From contig JAEEVC010000016.1 of the NCBI GenBank assembly GCA_016287075.1, positions 1-64,000 of the forward strand: 64,000 nt of DNA, in the 5' to 3' direction. The DNA is from Bacteroidales bacterium (GTDB lineage: Bacteria; Bacteroidota; Bacteroidia; Bacteroidales; UBA932). How positions within the stretch are numbered: position 1 is the stretch's first letter; each line of letters opens with the position of its first letter. Below the pieces are notes generated by a model. It searched no databases. It was not told where the DNA came from and saw only the letters and a program-made list of their open reading frames with translations. Below, piece by piece: positions 51,359 to 60,324 of this stretch. The translations under genes and the position numbers were made by a program.

Positions 51359-54214
51359 ATGAAAAAGAAGATCACGACAGTTCTCGTCCTGCTGGCTGTT
51401 TTCTCCTGCAGCAGGGAATCCTATGAACCGGCGGTTCCGGAAGGACCCTGCGAAATCAAGGCGGATATCGATCCCGACGGGCCCGGGACCCGGACGATCC
51501 TCCTCGACAATCCGGGCGTGCGGATGGATGCCGCCTGGACGGGCGGAGACAGGATCGGCCTTGCCGGGACAAGCGGTGCCGCCGTCCTGTTCCAGGTCGC
51601 GGCGGAGGACATTGCAAGCAATGGGAAAAGCGCCGTTTTCCGCTCTGCGGGCAGCGTCCCCTCCGGCTCGCTGACCGCTTTCTATCCCTGGCAGGAAGGA
51701 ACATCCCTGTCCGGCGGAAAGCTGACGATGGATTTCCCTGATACCCAGCATTATACCCTCGGACAGGGCGTGCCCCAGCCGGATCCTTCCGTGGCCCTGA
51801 TGGCCGGTACGGGGTCCGCCCGGAACGGCGTCGCTTTCCGCAACGTGATGGCCGTCCTCAAGGTCGGCCAGGCCTTCGACGAGGCCACGACCGTCACGAG
51901 CGTTGAATTCCGGGATCCGGCGGGCCAGGCCGTCAGCGGACGGATCACCATCGATCCCGCCAATAATTATGCTTCCACGGTATCCGGCGGCGGCTCGGTG
52001 TTGACCCTCGACTGTGGCGAGGGCGTCGAACTGAAGCCGGGCGAACTCGGCAAGTTCTTCCTCGTCGTCCCGGCCCGGACCTATGCCCGCGGCCTCGAGA
52101 TCACGTTCGTGACCAAGGAGGGACAGCGCTTCACCCGCACCTCAGGCGCATCCTCGGGGGTTACCCTGGGCCGTGGGATCATTTATCCCGTGGGAGACAT
52201 CCCGAACCAGGAGTATGTGTCCGGGACCGGCTCCTCCAGGCTTGCCTCGAACGCCATCCTGATGACCCCGGAACTGCTGCGTAACTCCGTCCTACTCAAC
52301 TCGGACAAATCCTATGTGCGGAACCTGGACGGCGGATATGTCACGGACCAGGTGTACGGACACGGGAACGGGGCGCCCATCATGCGGCCGTATTACAACA
52401 TGATCCTGCCCGCCAACCTGGGCCTGCAGGAGGGCAGTTTCGTGGTGTTCGAGGCCACGGACGACCTTCCGGGCGGCGGCGTTTTCAAGGTGACCGAGTA
52501 CGAATTCCCCTTTGCCGACCCGGACCATTGCCGCGTCTATCTGGAGATGACGCCGGACTTTGCCAAGGCCTTCGACAAGGTGGATTTCGGCGGCGAGATG
52601 TTCGACGCGGAGGGGAATCCGATTGAAGGCGCCGGCCTGCAGCTCGACCTTCCGGGCTACCTGAAGGAGGTCCGCGACGTCGAGGGGGAGGCGGTTCCCT
52701 TCTCCGTCACGCCGGAAGGCGCCATCGCCTTTTCCGCGGAGGACACCGAACTGCTTCTGACCCGGGCCCTCTTTTCGGCGGACAAGTCCCTGACGCTGCC
52801 GTCCCTCAACTTCTCCTATTCCGGGGACCTGTGTTCCGCCTCCCTGGGCGCCCAGCTGACCATCGACATGCGGGCGGCCTGCAAGATCGACCAGGGCGAA
52901 CTGGCGTTCGTCCACTTCATGTTCCATCCCAAACTCAACCTCAGCGCGGAGTTCTCCATTACCAAGAAATGGTCCTTCAGCAAGGAGGTTCCCCTGTTCA
53001 CCCTGGTGTGCGGCGGCATCCCGGTGGCCCCGGGCGTGATCATCGTTCCGGAAGTGTATGTCAGCGCCTGCATCGGCGCCAACGCGGAGATCAAGCTGAC
53101 GACCCATATCTCCTACACGTACGACATGGGACGCTTCGGCTTCTCTTACCAGAAAGATGTCGGCTTCTCCTTCCGCCGTTTCGAATCCGAGCCGTCCAAG
53201 GAGGATATCCAGCCGGAGATGGGTGCGGCCCTGTCGGGCGCCCTTTCCGTTTACGCGGGCCTCATCGCCGAGCCCTACATCTCCCTGTACGGGCTTTTCG
53301 GGGTCGGCATCCAGACCGAGTTCCGGCTGACGTTCAGCTATGAGCACAGGGCGGTGATCCCGTATGGATACACCTCCATCATCGACCTCGACGACCAGTG
53401 CCTCAAACTGACGCCTTCGCTTTCCTTCACGCCCCATACCGCCTCCCTAGGCGGCCTGTTCTCCAAGAAATGGGAGAACCTCCAGACAGAGATCTCCTTC
53501 GACCCGATCTGGCAGCGGTACCTGTTCCCGCAGATAACCGCCAAGGAGGGCGAGTATTTCATGTTCCGGCTGGACAGGGAGATCATGATCTCCAGCAGGC
53601 CCTATAAGTATGCGAGCGGCGGACGGTACGGGCTGATCGGCTTCAACGAGAACAACCACCCCCGGCTCCCGTTCGACCAGCTGACCCGGCAGCACAACTG
53701 CGTCAAGTACGCGATCCAGACGGTCAAGGACCGGCCGACCCTCGACGATTTCCGGATCGTGCTGGATATCGGGACCGTGCCGGGCTATACGGACTGGTGG
53801 AACATGACGGGCGGGAATCCGGACCTGATCGCCTACAATTGGGAGCAATACCGCCTGGACGAAGGCACGGCCCTGCGGCGTTATGAACTGCTGGACATCC
53901 CGGCGGGGAATACCAAGATCCTGTCCGAGGCCGGCCAGGCCGGAACCCCGGAGATGTTTCCTTCCGGCGAAATCCGGTACATCCTCGTCAAGGCGGTCAA
54001 CAAGCGGACCGGGGCGGAAACGAATGTGTTCTGGACCCCGCCGTTCATGCACTACTGGCCTTCCACACCCAAGGGACCGATATTCAGTTATCTCCCCTCG
54101 GACGGGCTGTTCGACGGTTTTTACAGCCAGTCGGAGGAGCGCTATATCACGTCGCAGGAACTCTACGAAAAGTATGACGCCCCGGTCTGGCCGTCCGGCG
54201 TGCCCCTGCCATAG
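51359..54214 (+). CDS. Large fimbrillin-like surface lipoprotein
   Basis: The product is 951 aa. Lipobox AVFSC predicts lipidation at Cys-17. Residues about 30-280 resemble the fimbrillin-like domain (VRMDAAWTGGDRIGL, FRSAGSVPSGSLTAFYPW, FRNVMAVLKV, GRGIIYPVGDI). Residues about 300-830 are a long beta-rich region with no motif I recognise (it includes LVCGGIPVAPGVIIVPEVYVSA), and the last 120 residues read like a fibronectin-like module. It follows the BACON lipoprotein by 12 bp and is followed by the thioredoxin-like gene by 9 bp. Surface display is inferred; the ligand is unknown. Confidence 0.75.
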   Translation: MKKKITTVLVLLAVFSCSRESYEPAVPEGPCEIKADIDPDGPGTRTILLDNPGVRMDAAWTGGDRIGLAGTSGAAVLFQVAAEDIASNGKSAVFRSAGSVPSGSLTAFYPWQEGTSLSGGKLTMDFPDTQHYTLGQGVPQPDPSVALMAGTGSARNGVAFRNVMAVLKVGQAFDEATTVTSVEFRDPAGQAVSGRITIDPANNYASTVSGGGSVLTLDCGEGVELKPGELGKFFLVVPARTYARGLEITFVTKEGQRFTRTSGASSGVTLGRGIIYPVGDIPNQEYVSGTGSSRLASNAILMTPELLRNSVLLNSDKSYVRNLDGGYVTDQVYGHGNGAPIMRPYYNMILPANLGLQEGSFVVFEATDDLPGGGVFKVTEYEFPFADPDHCRVYLEMTPDFAKAFDKVDFGGEMFDAEGNPIEGAGLQLDLPGYLKEVRDVEGEAVPFSVTPEGAIAFSAEDTELLLTRALFSADKSLTLPSLNFSYSGDLCSASLGAQLTIDMRAACKIDQGELAFVHFMFHPKLNLSAEFSITKKWSFSKEVPLFTLVCGGIPVAPGVIIVPEVYVSACIGANAEIKLTTHISYTYDMGRFGFSYQKDVGFSFRRFESEPSKEDIQPEMGAALSGALSVYAGLIAEPYISLYGLFGVGIQTEFRLTFSYEHRAVIPYGYTSIIDLDDQCLKLTPSLSFTPHTASLGGLFSKKWENLQTEISFDPIWQRYLFPQITAKEGEYFMFRLDREIMISSRPYKYASGGRYGLIGFNENNHPRLPFDQLTRQHNCVKYAIQTVKDRPTLDDFRIVLDIGTVPGYTDWWNMTGGNPDLIAYNWEQYRLDEGTALRRYELLDIPAGNTKILSEAGQAGTPEMFPSGEIRYILVKAVNKRTGAETNVFWTPPFMHYWPSTPKGPIFSYLPSDGLFDGFYSQSEERYITSQELYEKYDAPVWPSGVPLP

Positions 54215-54223
54215 CATCAAGAC

Positions 54224-55204
54224 ATGTCAAAGACTATGAGATATCGCTGCCTGGCGGCACTTCTTGCACTGATGGCGCTCGCGGCCTGCGGGCCGCGGAA
54301 GGCGGCCCCGGCCCCGGCGCCGCAGGCCCGGTCTTTCCCCAAGCCGGACATCCCTGCCATATACCAGGACATGGGGGAGCGGACGGAGTATCTCGTCGCC
54401 CATTTCTGGGACAAGTTCACGGATACGACGCAGTGTTTCGCGGGGGATACGACGATGGTCAACGGCGTCCATCGCGAGGAGCTGGAGGGGAAGATGAGCC
54501 TCTTCGCGACCCTCGCGTCCCAGGTGTCGCAGGAGAGCGGTGTCCAGGCGGTGGCGCGGCTGTATGACCGTGTGGACGCCTTCAGTCGAAAGTACCCGGA
54601 AGCAGGTATGTACCAGTCCGTTATGGAAATGACGGAGAAATACTTCTATGATCCGCAGAGTCCCCTCCGGAACGAGGACCTGTTCCAGGGGGTGGCCGCC
54701 CGGATGGCCGTTTCGGACCTCGTTCCGGAAGCCCGCCACGCCCACTATGACTTCGTCGCCCGCATGGCCCTCCTCAACCGGGTTGGCACCCGTGCGGCGG
54801 ATTTCCGCTTCATCGATTCGAAGGGGCGCCTGCGCACGCTCTACGGCGTTGAGGCAGAGCACCTTATCCTGATCTTCGGCAATCCGGACTGCCCGGCCTG
54901 CCGTGACCTGGTCGCGGCGATGGACGGCAGTCTGCCGGTGACCGAACGCATCGCCGACGGCCGCCTGAAGGTGCTGGACGTGTACATAGACGAAGAAATC
55001 GACGAGTGGAAAGCCCATCTCGCCGATTATCCGAAAACCTGGATCAACGGGTATGATCCGACCCATACCCTCCGCGCAGACCTTACCTACAACGTCCGCG
55101 CCATCCCCTCCATCTATCTGCTGGACCGGGACAAGACCGTGCTCCTGAAAGACGTTCCACAGGAACGCCTGATGCACTATCTTACCTACAAAGCGTCCCT
55201 ATAG
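54224..55204 (+). CDS. Thioredoxin-like DUF5106-type lipoprotein
   Basis: The product is 326 aa. Lipobox ALAAC predicts lipidation. A helical middle domain (about 45-185, DUF5106-like) is followed by a thioredoxin fold: LILIFGNPDCPACRDLVAAM holds the CPAC active site near residue 228, and the cis-proline equivalent is in RAIPSIYLLD. Bacteroidales proteins of this kind act in periplasmic redox or disulfide chemistry. The gene terminates an operon with two surface lipoproteins, suggesting help in their folding. An alternative start is the ATG at 54236. The stop overlaps the convergent galM stop by 6 bp. Confidence 0.84.
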   Translation: MSKTMRYRCLAALLALMALAACGPRKAAPAPAPQARSFPKPDIPAIYQDMGERTEYLVAHFWDKFTDTTQCFAGDTTMVNGVHREELEGKMSLFATLASQVSQESGVQAVARLYDRVDAFSRKYPEAGMYQSVMEMTEKYFYDPQSPLRNEDLFQGVAARMAVSDLVPEARHAHYDFVARMALLNRVGTRAADFRFIDSKGRLRTLYGVEAEHLILIFGNPDCPACRDLVAAMDGSLPVTERIADGRLKVLDVYIDEEIDEWKAHLADYPKTWINGYDPTHTLRADLTYNVRAIPSIYLLDRDKTVLLKDVPQERLMHYLTYKASL

Positions 55205-56245
55205 CCGCGTGGAGAAGGCCCAGATGATGGCCTCCTCGTAGATTTCCCCGGGACGGAGGACCGTCGTCGGGAAGTCCGGCTGGTTGGGGGCGTCCGGGGT
55301 GTGCTGGCACTCGATAGCCACGGCGTCATAGTCGTGCCAGACGCGGCCGTTCGGCCCTAAGGGACTGCCGTCCAGCCAGTTCCCCGTATAGACCTGTACG
55401 GCGGGCTGGGTGGTGTACACTTCCAGCCGGCGGCCCGTTTCGGGGCTGTAGAGCGTGGCGGCGAGGGACAGCTGGCCGGGCATGGCGCCGTCGATGAGCC
55501 AGCAGTTGTCATAGCCCTTGCCATAGACGAGCGCCGGGAAATCCGCCTTGATGTCGCGGCCGATCTCCTTGAATTCGGAGAAGTCCATCGGCGTGCCCGC
55601 GACCGGCTCGACCGCGCCCGTCGGGATGAGGGTGTCGTCGGTCGGAAGGTACTCGGACGCATTGAGTTCCAGCAGGTGGCCGAGGACCGATCCGGAGCCG
55701 CCGAGGTTGAAATAGGCATGGTTGGTGAGGTTCACCACCGTCGGGGCGTCGGTTTCGGCCGTGAGGGTGAGCTTCAGCTCGTTCTCCTCGCTCCATTCAT
55801 AGTGGGCGACGACCTTGAGGTTGCCCGGATAGCCGGCTTCGCCATCCTCGGAGAAGTACAGGAATTCGACGGCCTCTCCCTCGATGCGGCTGTCCCAGAC
55901 GCGGTTCTGGAAACCGTCCGGACCGCCGTGGAGGTGGTTGGGGCCGTTGTTGACGGGGAGCGTGTATTCCTTGCCGTCGAGGGTGAAGCGGCCCTTGGCG
56001 ATGCGGTTGGCATAGCGGCCCGGAATCTTGCCGGCGCAGGGACCGTCGGCCAGGTAGCTGAGCGGATCCGGGTAGCCGAGGACCACGTCCGCGAGCGTGT
56101 CTTCGCGGTCCGGGACGACGACCGACGTGATGCCGGCGCCGAGGCTCGACAGCTGCACATAGGCGCCCGAGGCGTTTTTCATCGTATAGCGGAAGATTTC
56201 CTTCCCGTCCGGGCCCTTGCCCCAAAGCTCTTTCGTGATTTCCAT
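55199..56245 (-). CDS. galM: Galactose mutarotase (aldose 1-epimerase)
   Basis: The product is 348 aa and interconverts alpha- and beta-galactose before GalK. The signature block NLTNHAYFNLGG near residue 165 contains the catalytic His; PNHLHGG near 99 holds the second His; the base Glu is in AVAIECQHTPDAPNQPDFP near the C-terminus. The ATG at 56245 is preferred because homology begins at MEITKELWGK; a longer upstream frame is not conserved. It is on the opposite strand from galK (40.5 kb), so the pathway genes are split. It is divergent from the serpin gene. Confidence 0.95.
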   Translation of the reverse strand: MEITKELWGKGPDGKEIFRYTMKNASGAYVQLSSLGAGITSVVVPDREDTLADVVLGYPDPLSYLADGPCAGKIPGRYANRIAKGRFTLDGKEYTLPVNNGPNHLHGGPDGFQNRVWDSRIEGEAVEFLYFSEDGEAGYPGNLKVVAHYEWSEENELKLTLTAETDAPTVVNLTNHAYFNLGGSGSVLGHLLELNASEYLPTDDTLIPTGAVEPVAGTPMDFSEFKEIGRDIKADFPALVYGKGYDNCWLIDGAMPGQLSLAATLYSPETGRRLEVYTTQPAVQVYTGNWLDGSPLGPNGRVWHDYDAVAIECQHTPDAPNQPDFPTTVLRPGEIYEEAIIWAFSTRL

Positions 56246-56295
56246 ATGTCCGTGTATTGGTTTGACAGGCAAAGATAATGAAAACCACCCGGAAA

Positions 56296-56313
56296 CGGCG
56301 GAATAATCCGCCG
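56296..56313. promoter_or_regulatory. Inverted repeat CGGCGGA-ATAA-TCCGCCG between galM and the serpin gene
   Basis: Seven-bp arms with a 4-nt spacer, just upstream of the serpin -7 element at 56321-56328. It could be an operator. Confidence 0.3.
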
Positions 56314-56320
56314 GATTTGT

Positions 56321-56328
56321 TATTTTTG
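56321..56328 (+). promoter_or_regulatory. -7 element TATTTTTG for the serpin-thyA-folA operon
   Basis: Exact match 24 nt before the ATG at 56353. Confidence 0.5.
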
Positions 56329-56352
56329 TGCTTGAATGCAAAATCCAGCGTT

Positions 56353-57618
56353 ATGAAACGAATCGCCCTGCTCCTTCTGCCTGCCCTGGCGGCCGCCTGC
56401 GGCCCCGGCAGCCATCTGTCCGAATCGCCGGAAACGACCGACGCGTCCGACGGACCGGTAACGCCGCCTGTCGAGACGGTCACCCCGCTCTCCCGCGTGG
56501 AACTGACCGATGCGGAAAAGGCCCGGGTGGAATCCGGGAATGTCTTCGCTTTCAAACTGTTGCAGAAAGTATATGCGGAGCAGCAGGCGAGCGTCGTCCT
56601 GTCGCCGCTCAGCGTCCAGTATGCCCTCGGGATGGTCAACAACGGCGCCTCGGGCGAGACGGAACAGCAGATTTCCGCGGTCCTCGGCCAGGAAGGCAGG
56701 GCGGACCTCAACGCCTTCTGCCGCCACCTGCTTTCCGACCTGCCCCGTGTCGATACGACCGTAACCCTCTCCATCGCCAACGGCATCCTTCTCAACAACG
56801 ACTATACCATGAAGCCCGCCTTCCAGCAGGCCGTGGAGGAGAATTACGACGCGCTGGTGGAGGCGATGCCTTTCGCCAACCCCAATGCGGTCGTCAGCCG
56901 GGTCAACGGCTGGTGCTCCGAGAAGACCCGCGGCAAGATCCCGCAGATCCTCTCCGATGTGAGCCCGGACGCCATCCTTTTCGCGCTGAATGCCATTTAC
57001 TTCAAGGGCTCCTGGCGCGACGCCTTCAACGCGAAATACACCCGCGAGCAGGACTTCCGGACGGCCGGCGGCGGGACGACCCCGGTGCAGATGATGCACA
57101 GGGAAGGAAAGTTCAGCTACGGGGAGAACGACCATTTCCAGCGACTGGCCCTGCCCTACGGCAACGGCCGCTTCGCGATGGAGGTCTTCCTGCCGAAGGG
57201 CGACCTTGCGGAATGCCTTGAATACATGAAAAATACGCCCTGGAGCGAACTGAAGAAGGGATCCTCTCCGGAGGTGATCGTCAGTTTCCCCCGCTTCAAG
57301 ACGGAAACGTTCCTGAACCTGAACAAGATCCTTTCCGCCCTCGGGATGCCGCGCGCCTTCACGGACGGGGCCCAGTTCTTCGACCTGGTCGAGAACGACG
57401 CCGCGAAGATCTCCCGCGTGCTGCACAAGGCCCTCATCGAGGTCGAGGAGACCGGCACGGAGGCCGCGGCGGTCACGGCCGTGGAGATGGTCCGGCTCAC
57501 GGCGATCCCCGACCCGCCGAAGCCGAAGTATTTCACCGCCGACCATCCTTTCGTCTATGTCATCACGGAGCGCTCCTCGGGCGCCATCCTCTTTACGGGT
57601 GTTTTTACGGGAGAATAG
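56353..57618 (+). CDS. Serpin-family protease inhibitor, lipoprotein
   Basis: The product is 421 aa. Lipobox LAAAC predicts lipidation at Cys-16. The serpin fold is complete: FAFKLLQKVYAEQQASVVLSPLS is represented by VVLSPLSVQYALGMVNNGA, with later NAIYFKGSWRDAF and VSFPRFKTE. The hinge of the reactive loop reads VEETGTEAAAVTAVEM, which has the small residues needed for loop insertion, so it is likely inhibitory. The loop continues VRLTAIPDPPKPKYF and the last strands are ADHPFVYVITERSSGAILFTG. It may protect the surface from host or bacterial proteases. It forms an operon with thyA, which begins 3 bp after the stop. Confidence 0.94.
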   Translation: MKRIALLLLPALAAACGPGSHLSESPETTDASDGPVTPPVETVTPLSRVELTDAEKARVESGNVFAFKLLQKVYAEQQASVVLSPLSVQYALGMVNNGASGETEQQISAVLGQEGRADLNAFCRHLLSDLPRVDTTVTLSIANGILLNNDYTMKPAFQQAVEENYDALVEAMPFANPNAVVSRVNGWCSEKTRGKIPQILSDVSPDAILFALNAIYFKGSWRDAFNAKYTREQDFRTAGGGTTPVQMMHREGKFSYGENDHFQRLALPYGNGRFAMEVFLPKGDLAECLEYMKNTPWSELKKGSSPEVIVSFPRFKTETFLNLNKILSALGMPRAFTDGAQFFDLVENDAAKISRVLHKALIEVEETGTEAAAVTAVEMVRLTAIPDPPKPKYFTADHPFVYVITERSSGAILFTGVFTGE

Positions 57619-57621
57619 ATT

Positions 57622-58416
57622 ATGAAACAGTATCTTGACCTGCTGCGGCACATCCGCGAACACGGCGTGATGAAAGAGGACCGGACCGGCGTCGGGACGC
57701 AAAGCGTCTTCGGCTACCAGATGCGCTTTGACCTGTCGGAGGGCTTCCCGCTCCTGACCACGAAGAAGGTCCACCTCAAATCCATCATCTACGAGCTCCT
57801 CTGGTTCATCGCCGGCGACACGAACATCAAGTACCTCAAGGACCATGGCGTCTCGATCTGGGACGAATGGGCCGACGAGAACGGCGACCTCGGGCCGGTC
57901 TATGGCCACCAGTGGCGATCCTGGCCCGCCCCGGACGGCCGCACGATCGACCAGCTCTCGAACGTTATCGACACCATCCGCCGCAATCCCGACAGCCGCC
58001 GGATGCTCGTCAGCGCCTGGAATGTCGCCGAGGTGGAAAAGATGGCCCTGCCGCCCTGCCACTGCCTGTTCCAGTTCTACGTGGCGGAGGGAAAACTCTC
58101 CTGCCAGCTCTACCAGCGCAGCGCGGACGTCTTCCTCGGCGTGCCCTTCAACATCGCCTCCTATGCCCTGCTGACGATGATGATCGCGCAGGTCTGCGGC
58201 CTCGAACCCGGTGAGTTCATCCACACGACGGGCGACACCCACATCTACCGCAACCACTTCGAGCAGGTGGCGACCCAGCTCGCCCGCGAGCCCCGCGCCC
58301 TGCCGAGGATGCGGATCAATCCGGAGGTCAAGTCCCTTTTCGACTTCCAATACGAAGATTTCACCCTGGAAGGCTACGATCCGTGGCCGGCCATCAAAGC
58401 CCCCGTCGCAGTTTAG
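57622..58416 (+). CDS. thyA: Thymidylate synthase
   Basis: The product is 264 aa, normal size. It methylates dUMP with methylene-tetrahydrofolate. The catalytic Cys is in [12 protein letters not shown] near residue 145. Other signatures are [46 protein letters not shown], and GDTHIYRNH. It is cotranscribed with folA (3 bp gap), the normal partner, and with the serpin gene, an unusual one. Confidence 0.98.
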   Translation: MKQYLDLLRHIREHGVMKEDRTGVGTQSVFGYQMRFDLSEGFPLLTTKKVHLKSIIYELLWFIAGDTNIKYLKDHGVSIWDEWADENGDLGPVYGHQWRSWPAPDGRTIDQLSNVIDTIRRNPDSRRMLVSAWNVAEVEKMALPPCHCLFQFYVAEGKLSCQLYQRSADVFLGVPFNIASYALLTMMIAQVCGLEPGEFIHTTGDTHIYRNHFEQVATQLAREPRALPRMRINPEVKSLFDFQYEDFTLEGYDPWPAIKAPVAV

Positions 58417-58419
58417 GAT

Positions 58420-58944
58420 ATGGAAAAATGCATCATTGTCGCCATCGCCGATAACTATGCCATCGGGCGCAAGAACGCCCTCCTGTGGCACCTGCCCGGT
58501 GATTTGAAGTATTTCAAGCAGCAGACCCTCGGCTGCCCCGTCATCATGGGCTGGATGACCTACCAGTCCATCGGAAGGCCCCTTCCGCGCCGGAAAAACA
58601 TCGTCATCTCCCTCTTCCCCTGGCCCGAAGCGCCGGCGGAAGTGACGGTCGTCGATTCCCTCGCGGCGGCGTTCGCCGAGGCGGCGAAGCCGTGCCCGGA
58701 GTGCGGCGCCCTGCCGGAAAAATGCTTTGTCATGGGCGGGGCCTATACCTACGCAGAGGCGATGAAAGAAGTTGATACCCTGTATATTACGCATGTCCAC
58801 GATGTGGTGGAGGATGCGGATGCGTTCTTCCCGGAGATCGATCCCCGGATCTGGGAAGAGACGTCCCGCAGCGAGCCGCAGGAAGAGGACGGCGTCTCCT
58901 ACGAATTCACGGTCTATCGCCGGCGTCCCCAGGCCGAAGCGTAA
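58420..58944 (+). CDS. folA: Dihydrofolate reductase, atypical
   Basis: The product is 174 aa. It has the N-terminal IIVAIADNYAIGRKNALLWHLPGDLK with catalytic Asp-28, given here as LPGDLKYF, and the later MGGAYTYAEAM. Two odd points: the NADPH-phosphate motif normally GRKT(W/Y) reads GWMTY (the Arg replaced by Trp-45), and an insert at residues 90-102 (KPCPECGALPEKC) adds three cysteines including a CxxC. It may still be active, as the catalytic Asp and overall fold are present. It is coupled with thyA in the usual order. Confidence 0.9.
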   Translation: MEKCIIVAIADNYAIGRKNALLWHLPGDLKYFKQQTLGCPVIMGWMTYQSIGRPLPRRKNIVISLFPWPEAPAEVTVVDSLAAAFAEAAKPCPECGALPEKCFVMGGAYTYAEAMKEVDTLYITHVHDVVEDADAFFPEIDPRIWEETSRSEPQEEDGVSYEFTVYRRRPQAEA

Positions 58945-58974
58945 GGCCTTCCGGTAAAACGAACGAGACAAAGG

Positions 58975-60324
58975 ATGGAGAGAGAACAGTTTGGCAGCCG
59001 GGCGGCTGTCATCATGGCCTTGGCCGGGACCGCGATCGGACTCGGCAACATCTGGCGCTTCCCCTACATGGTCGGGGAAAACGGCGGCGCCGCCTTCATT
59101 ATCGTCTATGTCGCGGCGACCCTGCTGGTCTCGCTGCCGATCTTCCTGGCGGAGTCGGTCATCGGGCGCCGGAGCCGGGCCAACTGCCGCGGGGCGATGG
59201 AAAAACTGGCCCCCGGCTCCCGCTGGAAATGGTTCGGCCTCCTCTCCGTACTGACCCCGACCCTGATCCTGAGTTACTACAGCGTCATCGGCGGCTGGTC
59301 CCTGGACTATCTGCTGCGCGCGTGCCGCCTGGAGTTCGTCCATGCCGGCTCGGATGCAATCCGTGAACTGTTCCCGGCCTTCGTGTCCTCCCCCTGGAAG
59401 CCCGTTGTCGCCCATACGGCCTTCCTGGGCCTGACGGCCCTCATCGTGGCCGGCGGCGTCAAGACCGGCATCGAGCGTTTCAGCAAGTGGAGCCTTCCGA
59501 TCCTGTTCATCCTGATTGTCATCATCACCGCCTATTCCCTCTCCCTGCCGGGCTCGAAAGCGGGCGTGGAATACCTTGTGAAGCCGGATTTCTCCCGGCT
59601 GACGGGGCGTTCCTGCATCGCGGCCCTCGGCCAGTCGTTCTACTCGCTCTCGCTCGGGATGGGAATCATCATCACCTATTCCTCCTATGTCTCCAAGCAG
59701 GAAAACCTGCTGGTATCCGGCCTCGGAACGGCGGTCTCCGACCTGCTCTTCGCCCTGCTGGCGGGGTTCGCGATCATGCCGGCCGTCTTCGCGGCGGGCA
59801 TCCAGCCGAACGCCGGCCCGGGCCTGATCTTCGACACCCTGCCCTTCATCTTCCACCGGATGGGCGAGGCGCTGCCCGTGCTCAGTTCCATCGCGGCGAT
59901 CCTCTTTTTCCTGACCATCCTTTTCGCCGCGCTGACCTCCTCGGTCTCGCTGCTGGAAGTGTTTGTGGCCTATCTGGTCGAGGAGCGGAAGATGCGCCGC
60001 GGCAGCGCGGTCCTGCTTGCCTTCGCCGTGGTCTGGGTCCTGGGCCTCGTCAGCGCCCTCTCCTTCGGTGTGCTGTCGGGCGTGACGCTCTTCGGCAAGG
60101 GCCTCTTCGACAACCTGGACGCCTTCTGTTCCAACATCCTCCTGGCGCTCGGCGGCCTGCTCTGCGTGCTCTTCGTCGGCTGGCGGATGAAAAAGGCCGA
60201 CGTCCGGGACGAGCTCACCAACGGCGGGACGCTCCGCGGGCGGACTTTCCCGTTCATATACTTCATGGTCCGCTACCTGGCGCCGGTCGCCATCGTCGCC
60301 ATCTTCATCGCCAACTACCTGTGA
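58975..60324 (+). CDS. Neurotransmitter:sodium symporter family transporter, copy 1
   Basis: An inner-membrane sodium-coupled amino-acid transporter of 449 aa with about 11-12 TM helices. Hallmarks of the family are GTAIGLGNIWRFPYMVGENGG in TM1 (unwound sodium/substrate site), given here in shortened form as AIGLGNIWRFPY, PIFLAESVIGRRSR, and the later IITYSSYVSK. The substrate is unknown. The downstream paralogue begins with its ATG overlapping this stop (TGATGG), so the two are co-expressed. They follow folA by 30 bp. Confidence 0.95.
   Translation: MEREQFGSRAAVIMALAGTAIGLGNIWRFPYMVGENGGAAFIIVYVAATLLVSLPIFLAESVIGRRSRANCRGAMEKLAPGSRWKWFGLLSVLTPTLILSYYSVIGGWSLDYLLRACRLEFVHAGSDAIRELFPAFVSSPWKPVVAHTAFLGLTALIVAGGVKTGIERFSKWSLPILFILIVIITAYSLSLPGSKAGVEYLVKPDFSRLTGRSCIAALGQSFYSLSLGMGIIITYSSYVSKQENLLVSGLGTAVSDLLFALLAGFAIMPAVFAAGIQPNAGPGLIFDTLPFIFHRMGEALPVLSSIAAILFFLTILFAALTSSVSLLEVFVAYLVEERKMRRGSAVLLAFAVVWVLGLVSALSFGVLSGVTLFGKGLFDNLDAFCSNILLALGGLLCVLFVGWRMKKADVRDELTNGGTLRGRTFPFIYFMVRYLAPVAIVAIFIANYL

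Noticed and set aside
55154..55166. GTTCCACAGGAAC as a possible parS site
   Set aside because: The centre is ACA rather than CACGTG and the palindrome has odd length; it is ordinary coding sequence in the thioredoxin-like gene.
56320..59856. An 1178-codon frame on the minus strand across serpin, thyA, folA and the first transporter
   Set aside because: All four plus-strand genes have clear family motifs; the antisense product is low-complexity and charged, as expected for a shadow.
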